A stretch of 64,000 nucleotides of DNA from Sideroxydans sp. (GCA_027310725.1 DAIDAG010000068.1:1-64000), one strand, 5' to 3'; counted from the stretch's first letter, positions 35,780 to 44,427 are shown. A program made the numbers and translations. The notes: generated by a model not told the origin, from the sequence alone.

Positions 35780-35821
35780 GATAGTTTCCTCGTTAACAAG
35801 ATTATGTGTCGAAGTATAAAG

Positions 35822-35968
35822 TATAGGGAGCCTCTAAAATCCAAATTTCGTCGCAATACTGCGTTGCTCACAAAAAATTACTCCTTACATATCACTCATA
35901 TGCTGCGTCGTAATTTTTTGCTCGCGCCTTGTCTTGCTTAGAACTTTGAATTTTGGAAACTCCCTATA
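35822..35968. repeat. Near-palindromic MITE-like repeat, about 147 bp
   Basis: The ends are TATAGGGAG and CTCCCTATA (inverted). Imperfect arms follow (GGGAGCCTCTAAAATCCAAA against GGGAGTTTCCAAAATTCAAA when the right arm is reverse-complemented, 15 of 20). The inner arms include a perfect 11-base inverted repeat CAAAAAATTAC/GTAATTTTTTG at 35871-35881 and 35910-35920. It is AT-rich with no ORF, in a gap between DUF4279 and HIT genes. It looks like a non-autonomous miniature element. Confidence 0.7.
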
Positions 35969-35989
35969 GATTGAACCGGAGGTGTTCTG

Positions 35990-36403
35990 TTGTCGTCTGA
36001 AGCCACACAAGAGAAGAAAAGAGACCCCAATGATCCATGCCTGTTTTGCAAAGATCCGCGTGGGGTATCGATACAGCATGAACTTGCTTACAGTGCTCGT
36101 GACTCATACCCGGCGAGTCCCGGGCACACCGTGGTCATCCCACGTCGGCACGTATCCAGCTTTTTCGACCTGACGCCGGAAGAAGTGGCTGCCTGCATGG
36201 GCCTCATCAAAGAGGAAAAAAAACTCATCGACAAGGAATTCAATCCGGATGGCTACAATATCGGCGTCAATGTCGGACCAGCGGCCGGGCAAAGCATTTT
36301 CCATGTCCATATTCACATCATCCCCCGCTACAAAGGGGACGTTGAGAATCCCCAAGGGGGTGTGCGGCATGTGATACCAAAGAAGGCATATTACACACGC
36401 TGA
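35990..36403 (+). CDS. HIT-family nucleotide hydrolase/transferase
   Basis: A 137-residue histidine-triad protein with the motif HVHIHIIPRYKGD (near residue 105) and GPAAGQSIFHVH before it. The start is TTG, with GGAGG eight bases upstream. HIT proteins cleave nucleotide phosphoramidates, dinucleoside polyphosphates or adenylylsulfate; the last is worth noting in an APS-using cell, though no specificity can be read here. A CxxC pair (PCLFCKDPRG) at the N-terminus may bind zinc. Confidence 0.9.
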   Translation: MSSEATQEKKRDPNDPCLFCKDPRGVSIQHELAYSARDSYPASPGHTVVIPRRHVSSFFDLTPEEVAACMGLIKEEKKLIDKEFNPDGYNIGVNVGPAAGQSIFHVHIHIIPRYKGDVENPQGGVRHVIPKKAYYTR

Positions 36404-36502
36404 ATAGTATAATTTCAGCAGCAAAATGGGAGGGGTCGATATGCCTGTTTTCATACTTCCCGTTTTCAACCACCACTTTTTTTAACCCAAGGAGATAGGA
36501 TC

Positions 36503-36673
36503 ATGAGTGATGATAAGAAACCTTTTATGCGCCCCAAGATTCCAGATGGCCACGCATTTCGCGTAACTACCCGTCAGAAAGAAATTGTACCTGGGCAGTT
36601 TTTTGTAGGCTATGAAACTATCTGGGAACCGCACCAAAAAGAAGTGCCCTACACCACTCCCAAGAAGCCCTAA
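36503..36673 (+). CDS. Small hypothetical protein, 56 aa (below ORF-track cutoff)
   Basis: ATG at 36503 with AAGGAGATAGGATC just upstream; product begins MSDDKKPFMRPKIPDGHAF and ends TTPKKP. It is soluble, proline- and lysine-rich, without cysteine or signal. The strong ribosome site and the hairpin after its stop support a real gene. Function unknown. Confidence 0.7.
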   Translation: MSDDKKPFMRPKIPDGHAFRVTTRQKEIVPGQFFVGYETIWEPHQKEVPYTTPKKP

Positions 36674-36696
36674 AGTAATCAGCAAAGAATAACTCT

Positions 36697-36724
36697 GCCG
36701 CGCGAGCCTGAATGGTCGCGCGGC
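36697..36724 (+). terminator. Probable terminator after the 56-aa gene
   Basis: GCCGCGCGA, 10-base loop, TCGCGCGGC followed by TTTTACGTTTT. The stem is a perfect 9 bp and the T-run is interrupted. Confidence 0.65.
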
Positions 36725-36918
36725 TTTTACGTTTTAGAGTTATTGTGTGGTACCCGGGATTACTGCCAAGCTGTAGTTCGCTATCGGCCAGTTGCGACGT
36801 CACGACCTTGCCTTAACGCTCCAGAAGCAAGGTCGAGACGCGTTTTTGATCGCTGTTGGGGAAATCAAAAATGCTAATTTATGTTTGAGCTCAGGGAAGC
36901 CCATCAAACCGCCAGCTA

Positions 36919-37357
36919 TTGTGGGGAGTTGCGATGGCGACTGTCGTCGAGTTCGCCCTCGAATCCGCGCGAGACGTTATAGCCCCTTTTCAGCCCCGAA
37001 TTTTCCAGCATCTCTCGCCCCAGCATCGGCAAGCCGACCAAGCGCAGCTTGCAACTGTTCTTCATGGTCTGTTACGACACCGAACGTTTCCGAGAATTCT
37101 TGGTCAGCGAAGGCAGCTCCGCGACATCCCACCGATGAGATGAAGAACTGCTCTCCGACGACACCGAACTCATGCTGTTCGGTTTCCGCTTCCTCAAGCA
37201 GATGCTGTTCGGCGAGAACACCGTCAAGATCCACGAAGAGACCGCGGCCAGGCGTATGGAGATCGCTGAGAAGAAACTGCAACAACTCGAAGCCGAGGCT
37301 CGCGAGAGACGTGCTGCAGACGGAGATGGGATGTATGATGATGAATCGTGGCTATAG
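36919..37357 (+). pseudogene. Decayed gene of unknown origin
   Basis: Pieces in different frames read as protein: MATVVEFALESARDVIAPF in one frame, then RPSIGKPTKRSLQLFFMVCYDTERF in another, then an in-frame TGA (after ATSHR), then DEELLSDDTELMLFGFRFLKQ and a charged coiled-coil tail EIAEKKLQQLEAEARER to DDESWL. At least one frameshift and one stop are needed to join them. I do not recognise the parent family. The ORF-track entry 36792-37373 is a shadow of this region. Confidence 0.45.
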
Positions 37358-37396
37358 AGAGTTAGTGCATTAACGCCATTTTCAAAAGGAATTTCG

Positions 37397-37765
37397 ATGT
37401 CAGATCTCAATGATCCAAGAGTCTTTTTTGCTGCCGAGCGCACCTTGCTTGCATGGAACAGAACCAGCCTCTCCCTGATGGCATTCGGCTTCGTTATCGA
37501 GCGGTTCGGCCTGTTTGTGCACATCCTTTTGCCCAAACATGACATGCCTCTGCAGCGTGGACTGTCCTTCTGGATTGGATTGATTTTTGTGTTACTGGGA
37601 GCGGTCACCGCCGCCTTTTCCACAGTGCAATACAGGAAAGTTCTCGACACCCTCAAACCCGTTGAAATCCCGGTTGGTTACCGCACTGATCCCGGAGTCA
37701 TCAGCAACCTGATCATCTCGGTGCTGGGCATCGTTCTGACGATCTATTTCTTCCAGGGCGTATGA
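37397..37765 (+). CDS. DUF202 (YidH-like) membrane protein
   Basis: A 122-residue inner membrane protein with the DUF202 signature (LNDPRVFFAAERTLLAWNRTSLSLMAFGFVIERFG) and three hydrophobic helices. Role unknown in the family. A purine-rich AAAAGGAA lies before the ATG. Confidence 0.88.
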   Translation: MSDLNDPRVFFAAERTLLAWNRTSLSLMAFGFVIERFGLFVHILLPKHDMPLQRGLSFWIGLIFVLLGAVTAAFSTVQYRKVLDTLKPVEIPVGYRTDPGVISNLIISVLGIVLTIYFFQGV

Positions 37766-37793
37766 TCGGACAAATAAGGTCACCATCGGCTAC

Positions 37794-37821
37794 AAAAAAG
37801 CCGCCCGAAATTTCAGGCGGC
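37794..37821 (-). terminator. Terminator of the repressor-RND-DUF2892 operon
   Basis: On the minus strand GCCGCC, 10-base loop, GGCGGC followed by TTTTTT. It lies 35 bases after the DUF2892 stop. Confidence 0.75.
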
Positions 37822-37856
37822 CTCAGCATCGCATTCACACTGGCAAGCAAACTCGA

Positions 37857-38066
37857 TTAGCACATTTTTTTCACACCAAGTCTGGCAAGAATGCTGTCAA
37901 GCGGGCAAAACCTGGTGATCCCGCTTTGGAACAAATTGAAACCGACAAACGCAGTAAACAGCAAGAAATAGCTGCTGACGAAAACAGGGCTGCTCTGGAC
38001 ACCCAACGCCAGTGACAACATGACAAATGTTCCTGCAACAATACGAACGATACGTTCTGAATTCAT
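37857..38066 (-). CDS. DUF2892 (YgaP C-terminal-like) membrane protein
   Basis: A 69-residue protein with two hydrophobic helices and the DUF2892 start NSERIVRIVAGTFVMLSLALG, with SGITRFCPLDSILARLGVK near the end. In E. coli YgaP this domain is fused to a rhodanese and controlled by YgaV. Here it is the last gene of an operon headed by a YgaV-like regulator, with a separate rhodanese upstream, so the same parts occur unfused. Confidence 0.88.
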   Translation of the reverse strand: MNSERIVRIVAGTFVMLSLALGVQSSPVFVSSYFLLFTAFVGFNLFQSGITRFCPLDSILARLGVKKMC

Positions 38067-38096
38067 TACTACTCTCCTGTAAAAATTGGTAAATAT

Positions 38097-41000
38097 TTAC
38101 GATACTTTTTTGTACAGTACCGCGTAATACAAGACCGGAATGACGATCAGTGTCAGCAATGTCGAGACGAGTATGCCGAATATCAAGGACAGCGCCAGAC
38201 CGTTGAATATCGGGTCATCAAGGATGAATAGCGCCCCCAGCATGGCGGCCAGACCGGTCAGGACGATGGGTTTGGCACGCGCTGATGCCGCATTGATGAC
38301 TGCATGTTGCAGGTCAATGCCGTCACGCAATTGCAGATTGACGAAGTCCACCAGCAATATCGAGTTGCGCACGATAATGCCGGCCAAAGCAATCATTCCG
38401 ATCATCGATGTCGCGGTAAACTGGGCGCCGAACAATGCATGACCGGGCATCACGCCTATGATCGTGAGCGGGATCGGCGCCATGATGACCAGCGGCACGA
38501 CATAACTCTTGAACTGCGCCACCACAAGCAAATAGATCAAGATCAGCCCGACGCCATAGGCAATACCCATGTCTCGGAAAGTCTCGAACGTCACCTGCCA
38601 TTCTCCATCCCACTTCAGCGCATAGCTCGCGTAGGGATCTGAGGGCTGCTTGAAGAAATATGACTTCAGCGAACCTCCCTGCTCCAGTTGCATGCCGCTG
38701 GTCTTGCCGTTGATGCCGAACATGCCGTACAGCGGGCTATCCAGCTTGCCCGCCATGTCGCCGGTCACGTATACCACCGGCAGCAAGTCCTTGTGATAGA
38801 TCGGGTAGTCGCGCTGAATCTGCAGTACCTGTACCACTTCGGACAAGGAAACCAGGGCACCGTCTCGCGCTCGCACTTTTAGCTTCAGCACATCGTCGAT
38901 GCGGCTGCGCTTCTCGGCAGGCAAACCCAGGCGCAATGGCGGAGCATATTTGGCATTGGCATCATGCAAGGCCGTCACGTCTTGTCCGGACAATGCGACT
39001 TGCACTGCGTCCACAATATCGCGCTGTGCGACGCCAAGCAAGGCAGCCTTGCTCTGCATCACGTGCAAAATCATCTTGGGCGCGACTTCACTCACGGTAT
39101 CATCGATCCCGACGATATCCGGAGTGGCGACAAACTGTTCGCGCACTTTTGTAGCCACCTGGCGCGCACCCTGATAATCCGGCCCGTAGATCTCGGCCAC
39201 GATAGGCGACATAACCGGCGGACCCGGCGGCACTTCAACGACTTTTACCTTGGCTCCCCATACCTTGGCGATCTTTTCGATCGGCTCACGCACCGAGGTT
39301 GCGATCTCGTGACTGCTGCGCGAACGATGATGCTTGTCCTGCAGATTGACCTGGATATCACCCTGCTCGGATGCGCTACGAAGATAGTACTGGCGCACCA
39401 GTCCGTTGAAATTGATGGGCGAAGCAGTTCCGGCATAGGCCTCGTAATCCGTCACTTCCGGCACGGTCGCCAGATAAGCGCCGATCTCATGCATCACCCC
39501 GGAGGTCTGTTCCAGCGCTGTGCCGCTGGGCATATCGATCACAACCTGAAATTCGGACTTGTTGTCGAATGGTAACATCTTCAACACAACCAGCTTGACC
39601 ACGGCCAGCGATACCGCGAACAGCAATGCACCCAATATTCCCAGCCACAGCTTGCGTCTAGCCGGTTTTCCATGCGCCCCGTTCAGAAATGGCGTCAAAC
39701 GATTGCGGAAGAAACGGGCTATTTTGGTGTCGCGCTCGTCCTTGATCACCGCGTGATGCGCATCAGCCAATTTGAGCGCCAACCAGGGGGTGATGATGAA
39801 TGCGATGGCCAATGAGATCAGCATACCCATGCTGGCGTTGATCGGGATCGGGCTCATGTACGGCCCCATCAGGCCGCTGACAAAAGCCATCGGCAACAGC
39901 GCAGCGATCACGGTAAAAGTCGCGAGTATGGTCGGACTCCCAACCTCATCAACCGCCTCTGGAATGATCTCGGACAGCGGTTGATGCTGCGCCAGTTCGC
40001 GACGGCGATGTATGTTCTCTACTACAACAATGGCGTCATCCACCAGGATACCGATTGAGAAGATGAGCGCAAACAGCGACACTCTGTTCAGCGTAAAACC
40101 GTATGCCCACGAAGCAAACAGCGTCGCTGCCAGTGTCAACAATACCGCAACTCCGACTATGACCGCTTCGCGCCGTCCTAGGGCGAACCACACCAGCGCG
40201 ACCACGGCAAATGTGGCGAAGAACAGTTTCTTGATGAGCTTCATCGCCTTGTCGTTTGCGGTTTCACCATAGTTGCGGGTAGTGGTCACCTGCACATCGG
40301 AGGGAATCACACTGCCTTTGAGTTCTTCCACTCGCTGGAGCAATTTATTGGCCACATCCACAGCGTTCTCGCCCGGCTTCTTGGTCACTGCGAGGGTTAC
40401 CGCGCCGAATTCACCATGTGCCTTGATGCTCTTGTCGCCCGCGGCCGCACCCGTACCCAGCCACACGTAGCTAGTGGGTTGATCGGCTCCATCCAGCACT
40501 TCAGCCACGTCGCGCAAGAATACGGGCTTGCCGTCTGTCACACCGACGACCAGCTGGCTGACCTCCTTCGCATCGCTGAGGAAATTGCCGGTCTGCACCA
40601 GCACTTCACGATTGTTCTGTACCAGGCTCCCCGCGCTGTGCGACACGTTGGACGCCTGCAATGCCGAACGAACTTCCTGCACCGAGAGCTGATGTGCGTT
40701 CAATGCTTCAGGATCCAGCAACACGCGCACAATGCGCGGAGTTCCGCCCAAGGTAATCACTTCGCGCGTACCGTTGACGCGCTTCAACTCGGCTTCGATG
40801 GCATGCGCGACCTGGGTCAGCGCCACACCGCCTGCTGCCTGTTCGCGCCACAAGGTGAGCGCCATGATCGGCACGTCATCGATGCCTTTGGCCTTGATGA
40901 TGGGCTGCATCACACCCAGCGTGGGCGGCAACCAGTCGGCATGCGAGTTAATCACATCGTAGAGTTTGACCAGCGAAGGTACGTGCTGCTCGCCGACCTT

Positions 41001-41300
41001 GAACTGGATAGTTAGCACGGCCATGCCCGGCTGCGATACGGAATAGACGTGATCGACGCCTGCGATCTGCGACAGCACCTGTTCAGCAGGCGTTGAGACA
41101 GTATTCGCCACATCTTGGGCGGAGGCACCAGGATAGGCGATCAGCACGTTGGCCATGGTGACGTTGATCTGCGGCTCTTCCTCGCGCGGGGTCACCATCA
41201 CTGCAAACAAGCCGAGCAATACTGCCACCAGCGCCAGCAACGGCGTCATCTGCGAATGCAGGAAGGTCCTAGCGATACGGCCGGATATGCCCATGCTCAT
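38097..41300 (-). CDS. RND efflux pump, inner membrane transporter
   Basis: A 1067-residue RND permease with the usual 12 membrane helices and two large periplasmic loops (about residues 35-330 and 560-870). The TM4 region has GILVDDAIVVVENIHRR with the acidic pair used for proton coupling. The N-terminal PREEEPQINVTMANVLIAYPGAS is typical of HAE1-like pumps. Substrate unknown. It overlaps the membrane fusion gene by four bases. No outer-membrane channel gene follows, so it must share one. Confidence 0.94.
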   Translation of the reverse strand: MSMGISGRIARTFLHSQMTPLLALVAVLLGLFAVMVTPREEEPQINVTMANVLIAYPGASAQDVANTVSTPAEQVLSQIAGVDHVYSVSQPGMAVLTIQFKVGEQHVPSLVKLYDVINSHADWLPPTLGVMQPIIKAKGIDDVPIMALTLWREQAAGGVALTQVAHAIEAELKRVNGTREVITLGGTPRIVRVLLDPEALNAHQLSVQEVRSALQASNVSHSAGSLVQNNREVLVQTGNFLSDAKEVSQLVVGVTDGKPVFLRDVAEVLDGADQPTSYVWLGTGAAAGDKSIKAHGEFGAVTLAVTKKPGENAVDVANKLLQRVEELKGSVIPSDVQVTTTRNYGETANDKAMKLIKKLFFATFAVVALVWFALGRREAVIVGVAVLLTLAATLFASWAYGFTLNRVSLFALIFSIGILVDDAIVVVENIHRRRELAQHQPLSEIIPEAVDEVGSPTILATFTVIAALLPMAFVSGLMGPYMSPIPINASMGMLISLAIAFIITPWLALKLADAHHAVIKDERDTKIARFFRNRLTPFLNGAHGKPARRKLWLGILGALLFAVSLAVVKLVVLKMLPFDNKSEFQVVIDMPSGTALEQTSGVMHEIGAYLATVPEVTDYEAYAGTASPINFNGLVRQYYLRSASEQGDIQVNLQDKHHRSRSSHEIATSVREPIEKIAKVWGAKVKVVEVPPGPPVMSPIVAEIYGPDYQGARQVATKVREQFVATPDIVGIDDTVSEVAPKMILHVMQSKAALLGVAQRDIVDAVQVALSGQDVTALHDANAKYAPPLRLGLPAEKRSRIDDVLKLKVRARDGALVSLSEVVQVLQIQRDYPIYHKDLLPVVYVTGDMAGKLDSPLYGMFGINGKTSGMQLEQGGSLKSYFFKQPSDPYASYALKWDGEWQVTFETFRDMGIAYGVGLILIYLLVVAQFKSYVVPLVIMAPIPLTIIGVMPGHALFGAQFTATSMIGMIALAGIIVRNSILLVDFVNLQLRDGIDLQHAVINAASARAKPIVLTGLAAMLGALFILDDPIFNGLALSLIFGILVSTLLTLIVIPVLYYAVLYKKVS

Positions 41301-42319
41301 TGCTTGTTCTCCGACGCGACCATACCCGCCTTGACTGCATCACGCGCCACTCGCTCCCCGATATTCAATCCGGCCAGCACTTCGATCTCGTTTTGTTCAT
41401 TGGCGTCGCCGAGACGAACCTGGCGCAGATGTGGCATATCCTTCTCGTCCACCACATACACCGCAACTACTTCACTTCGGCGCAGTACCGCGCTCACCGG
41501 AATCAGCAGTTTGCTGACCTTGCCCACCACAAAATGCGTACGCACGAACATGCCCGGATAAACGTTTGATTGATTGGCAGGCAGTTCGACACGCACTTGT
41601 GTACTGTGCGTGCGTACATCCGCTGAAGGCTGCACCGTGACCGATGCGGCCTTGATCCAGCGACTCAAGGAAGGTACCTCAACAGTTACATTCGGATGAC
41701 TACCGATGTCCTTCAATTTATCTTGCGGCACATTGGCGATGACACGCAGCTGCGACGGATCGAAACCTGTCATCAGGGGTTTGCCTACCGTGACCATCTC
41801 GCCCATCTCGACCATGCGCGCCGACACAACGCCCGCATAAGGTGCAATGACTGCGGTATAGCTTTGCGTCAACGCCGATTGCTGCGCACCTGCCTCGCTC
41901 GCAGCCGCCTGGGCCTGCGCGACATCGAAATCCGATTTGGCTTTGTCCAGCGCGGCCTGGCTGATGAATTTCTGCTCGAACAACTGTTTTGAACGCTCAT
42001 AGTTCAAACGCGCGTTCTGCAATGAAGCCTCGGCCTGCGACAATTGCGCCTTGCTACCGGCCAGGGCCTGGTTAGCTTCGCGCTCGTCAATACGCAGAAT
42101 TACCTGCCCTTTGCTCACGCGGTCACCCACGTCGAAAAATATGCCTTTCACCCGCCCGGAAATTTGCGCCGACACGGTTGATTGACGAGTTGCCTCGACT
42201 ACACCGTCAATGCTGTATGTCTGCTCGACCTCACGCATTTGAACCGGGGTAGTCGCCAGCGGTTCAGCCATAGATAGTGGGGCAACAATCAATAACATCA
42301 AGCCAATAATTTTCATCAT
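41297..42319 (-). CDS. RND efflux pump, periplasmic membrane fusion protein
   Basis: A 340-residue adaptor with a signal peptide (IIGLMLLIVAPLSMA), biotinyl-lipoyl half-motif (GRVKGIFFDVGDRVSKGQVI), coiled-coil hairpin (about residues 85-150, alanine- and glutamine-rich) and beta-barrel domain. I choose the ATG at 42319 (MMKIIG) because GGAAGAGAG lies just upstream; the ORF-track start is seven codons earlier. It links the RND pump to an outer membrane channel. Confidence 0.92.
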   Translation of the reverse strand: MMKIIGLMLLIVAPLSMAEPLATTPVQMREVEQTYSIDGVVEATRQSTVSAQISGRVKGIFFDVGDRVSKGQVILRIDEREANQALAGSKAQLSQAEASLQNARLNYERSKQLFEQKFISQAALDKAKSDFDVAQAQAAASEAGAQQSALTQSYTAVIAPYAGVVSARMVEMGEMVTVGKPLMTGFDPSQLRVIANVPQDKLKDIGSHPNVTVEVPSLSRWIKAASVTVQPSADVRTHSTQVRVELPANQSNVYPGMFVRTHFVVGKVSKLLIPVSAVLRRSEVVAVYVVDEKDMPHLRQVRLGDANEQNEIEVLAGLNIGERVARDAVKAGMVASENKQ

Positions 42320-42396
42320 TAATCTCTCTTCCATCGTCATCGGGTAACTTAATATCTTCTATTACGTAAATGATTTTCTGGATGATTTAGAACTCA

Positions 42397-42690
42397 TCAC
42401 ATAGAACAAAACACATCCCGCACCATACTTACCAGGTTAAGAGTGCGCGAATCGCTGATGCGGTAATACACACGATTGGCATCTTTTTGCGTTGCAAGCA
42501 AGTTTTTGTATCTCAATATGGCTAAATGCTGTGAAATATTACTCTGCGTCGACCCTACCCGTTCCACGATATCCTGCACGCTCAATTCGCTGTCAGCCAA
42601 CGCACACAAGATCTTGAGACGCAAGGGATGCGAGATAGCCTTGAATGAGGCCGCTGTGATGATGAAGTCCTCGTCCTTATCAATCAGCAT
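42397..42690 (-). CDS. SqrR/BigR/YgaV-type persulfide-sensing ArsR repressor
   Basis: A 97-residue winged-helix ArsR protein (HPLRLKILCALADSELSVQDIVERVGSTQSNISQHLAILR). It has just two cysteines, C29 and C95, 66 residues apart; these are the same positions as the dithiol pair of E. coli YgaV and the same spacing as in SqrR and BigR, which form tetrasulfide bridges with reactive sulfur and then release DNA. It lacks the CVC metal site of ArsR/SmtB metal sensors. It heads the operon with the RND pump genes, 77 bases upstream of the first, and has a dyad over its own promoter. Confidence 0.88.
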   Translation of the reverse strand: MLIDKDEDFIITAASFKAISHPLRLKILCALADSELSVQDIVERVGSTQSNISQHLAILRYKNLLATQKDANRVYYRISDSRTLNLVSMVRDVFCSM

Positions 42691-43083
42691 ATTTGCCCGT
42701 ATCTTCCCATTGCAACAGCCATTTTGAACATGTTAGCGAAATCGGTAAAATCATTCCGCCAATTACACATTTTCAGTATAACACAATATAAGCATATTCT
42801 AACATATTGAACATCGAATCATAATTATACATTTGTATTCAATAGATTACCGTTTTACGCCCTATACAATCCCGCTATATTTGAAAGTGTTCGGTCTATG
42901 ACTAGACCAGCAAAAGTCCAAAAATGCTCGTCGTCTCTGAGACTGGCTGCTGTGGCGCCTGAGGAAACATTCGCAAGCTGGCGTTCATGGTCAGCCTGGA
43001 CTTGCAGTAAGGTCAGAACGCAATTCTCCAGATTGTCATATTCGTCCCTGCCAGTGCCATATTGCTCGACTTCGGGGTCGATG
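42691..43083. other. AT-rich promoter region of the repressor operon
   Basis: 393 bases between the rhodanese stop and the repressor start. The stretch 42730-42860 is markedly AT-rich and holds a promoter and dyad for the leftward operon. The part nearer the rhodanese has only short shadow ORFs (42855-43193 minus, 42898-43131 plus) without recognisable content. Confidence 0.6.
42775..42809 (-). promoter_or_regulatory. Promoter and putative operator of the SqrR-like repressor
   Basis: Read on the minus strand, CAATAT-N14-ATATTG (42784-42809) contains the inner dyad ATAT-N2-TA-N2-ATAT and overlaps a plausible promoter: TTAGAA as -35 and TATACT as -10 (42775-42780), 16 bases apart. A repressor bound there would block its own operon. 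AT-rich palindromes of this sort are typical for BigR/SqrR-type proteins. Confidence 0.4.
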
Positions 43084-43470
43084 TTAGGTCTGGGCCCAAG
43101 GCAGGCCGTCGAAACGCCAGCCGTTATGTGAATTGCGATGATGCGTATCGTCCAGGTCTCCTTCGAAACCGTGAGCAACGTTATAAATGTCACTCAATCC
43201 GGCATTTTCCAAAACGAGTCCCGCATCTGCAGAGCGGCGTCCCGAACGGCAAATAAGCACTATAGGACGATTGACGCTGGCAGCCTTGCGCACGTGCGCT
43301 ACGAAATGGGGGTTGATCTCCCAATCAGGCCCGTCCACCCAAGGAATAAGGATAGAACCGCGTGGATGCCCGACGAACATGTGCTCCATCTCGCTACGCA
43401 CATCGATGAAAACCGCCTCAGGATTGGCTTGCAGGAAGTCATATGCCTCCTTGGGGTTAAGGTGCCGCAT
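43084..43470 (-). CDS. Rhodanese-domain sulfurtransferase
   Basis: A 128-residue single-domain rhodanese with active loop LICRSGRRSADAG (catalytic cysteine near residue 84). GGAGGGCG precedes the ATG at a good distance. It is soluble and lacks a signal peptide. It lies upstream of the SqrR-like gene on the same strand, which with the downstream DUF2892 gene recalls the E. coli ygaVP parts list. It probably moves persulfide sulfur or detoxifies sulfane. Confidence 0.92.
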   Translation of the reverse strand: MRHLNPKEAYDFLQANPEAVFIDVRSEMEHMFVGHPRGSILIPWVDGPDWEINPHFVAHVRKAASVNRPIVLICRSGRRSADAGLVLENAGLSDIYNVAHGFEGDLDDTHHRNSHNGWRFDGLPWAQT

Positions 43471-43521
43471 GGTATCCGCCCTCCAGGTTGATTTGTTCTG
43501 AAGGTTGGATTATAGCGCCCA

Positions 43522-43580
43522 GAACGGGCTGATGTATTAAAGCCCTGTCCATCTATCTGGACGAACGGGCTGATGCATTA
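43522..43580. repeat. 18-bp direct repeats next to the hdrB remnant
   Basis: GAACGGGCTGATGTATTA at 43522-43539 and GAACGGGCTGATGCATTA at 43563-43580, one mismatch. The second copy covers the stop codon of the hdrB remnant. Possibly a duplication scar from the event that broke the gene. Confidence 0.5.
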
Positions 43581-43802
43581 CTTGCCTGCGATATCCTTCA
43601 ATTTCTTCGGCTGAATGACATGCCCGTTCAGCACTGCTTCTTTCGCACTGCCGCCATAGGCTACGCTCATCAATTGTGAATAGTAAACCACCGGAATGGC
43701 GAATTTAGTAGCCTACTTTTTGTTGATCTCCGACTGGTAAATCTCGACGTTGGCTTGGCACAACTGGCAGGGAGTTACGATCATTTCAGCACCACGATCT
43801 CA
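43578..43802 (-). pseudogene. Remnant of an HdrB-like gene (C-terminal end)
   Basis: Translating the minus strand gives DRGAEMIVTPCQLCQANVE, then an internal TAG, then FAIPVVYYSQLMSVAYGGSA to DIAGK and a stop. The CxLCQ motif and the PVxYxxQLM segment are the C-terminal CCG domain of heterodisulfide reductase subunit B. The N-terminal two thirds are absent: the fragment begins directly after, and in frame with, the stop of the phosphoesterase gene. Both truncation and nonsense mutation make it non-functional. Confidence 0.82.
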
Positions 43803-44342
43803 AGCCTCCGATTCAGAATGCTGCAAGGTTCGTATTTCAAAATTCATTTGTTCCAGATCGCCCAGTATCCATGTTGATATGGCATCAACACCGGGGGCAT
43901 CGATGCCCGCAACCGAGCCGGGGTTGACAAGCCAGCTATGTCCGCCGGTAATGTTCGTTTGCTTCCCGACATGGGCGGTATGACTGTGTCCATGACAAAC
44001 CAGATCGTACTCTCCGGTACAGGCGAAAGCCTGCCCGTGATGCGGCATGTGCGTAACGAATATCTTGCGCCCGCCAAGTTCCAGCGCCGCTTCCTGTCCG
44101 TAATAAGTAAACTGTCCGTTGGATTTCGTCATCATGCGGTACAGTGCCGCGACATCCCCAATATTGTTGCCATGTACGGCATGGATAGGAATACCCAGCT
44201 TGACAGAAGCGCGCAAGGTATTGACGCCGATCAGGTCACCACAGTGGATGACCGCTTGTGCCCCGGCAGCCTGTGCTTCTACAATAGCCTCCACAAGGGG
44301 ATCTGAGCGGTCATGGCTGTCGGAAACAATACAGATCTTCAT
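43800..44342 (-). CDS. YfcE-like metallophosphoesterase
   Basis: A 180-residue calcineurin-like phosphoesterase of the YfcE/MJ0936 type with metal-binding motifs SDSHD (residue 7), HCGDLIG, HGNN and THMPHHGQ ... CHGHSHT. I start at MKICIVSDSHD (44342) since the extra 13 residues in the ORF track do not fit the family. Substrate unknown, probably a phosphodiester. It is a single gene divergent from the two-component system. Confidence 0.88.
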   Translation of the reverse strand: MKICIVSDSHDRSDPLVEAIVEAQAAGAQAVIHCGDLIGVNTLRASVKLGIPIHAVHGNNIGDVAALYRMMTKSNGQFTYYGQEAALELGGRKIFVTHMPHHGQAFACTGEYDLVCHGHSHTAHVGKQTNITGGHSWLVNPGSVAGIDAPGVDAISTWILGDLEQMNFEIRTLQHSESEA

Positions 44343-44427
44343 ACCTAAATTTGTGTCGCGTGGGTTCCATCTATTAGGCAAAATTCATGCTCGGAGTGTC
44401 TATAACCACATCGGGTGGGGGCTGCCA

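Noticed and set aside
36792-37373. 193-codon plus-strand ORF
   Set aside because: Serine/proline/arginine-rich out-of-frame reading of the decayed gene; no ribosome site.
42855-43193. 112-codon minus-strand ORF overlapping the rhodanese
   Set aside because: Overlaps the 3' end of the rhodanese gene in another frame and lacks any motif or ribosome site.
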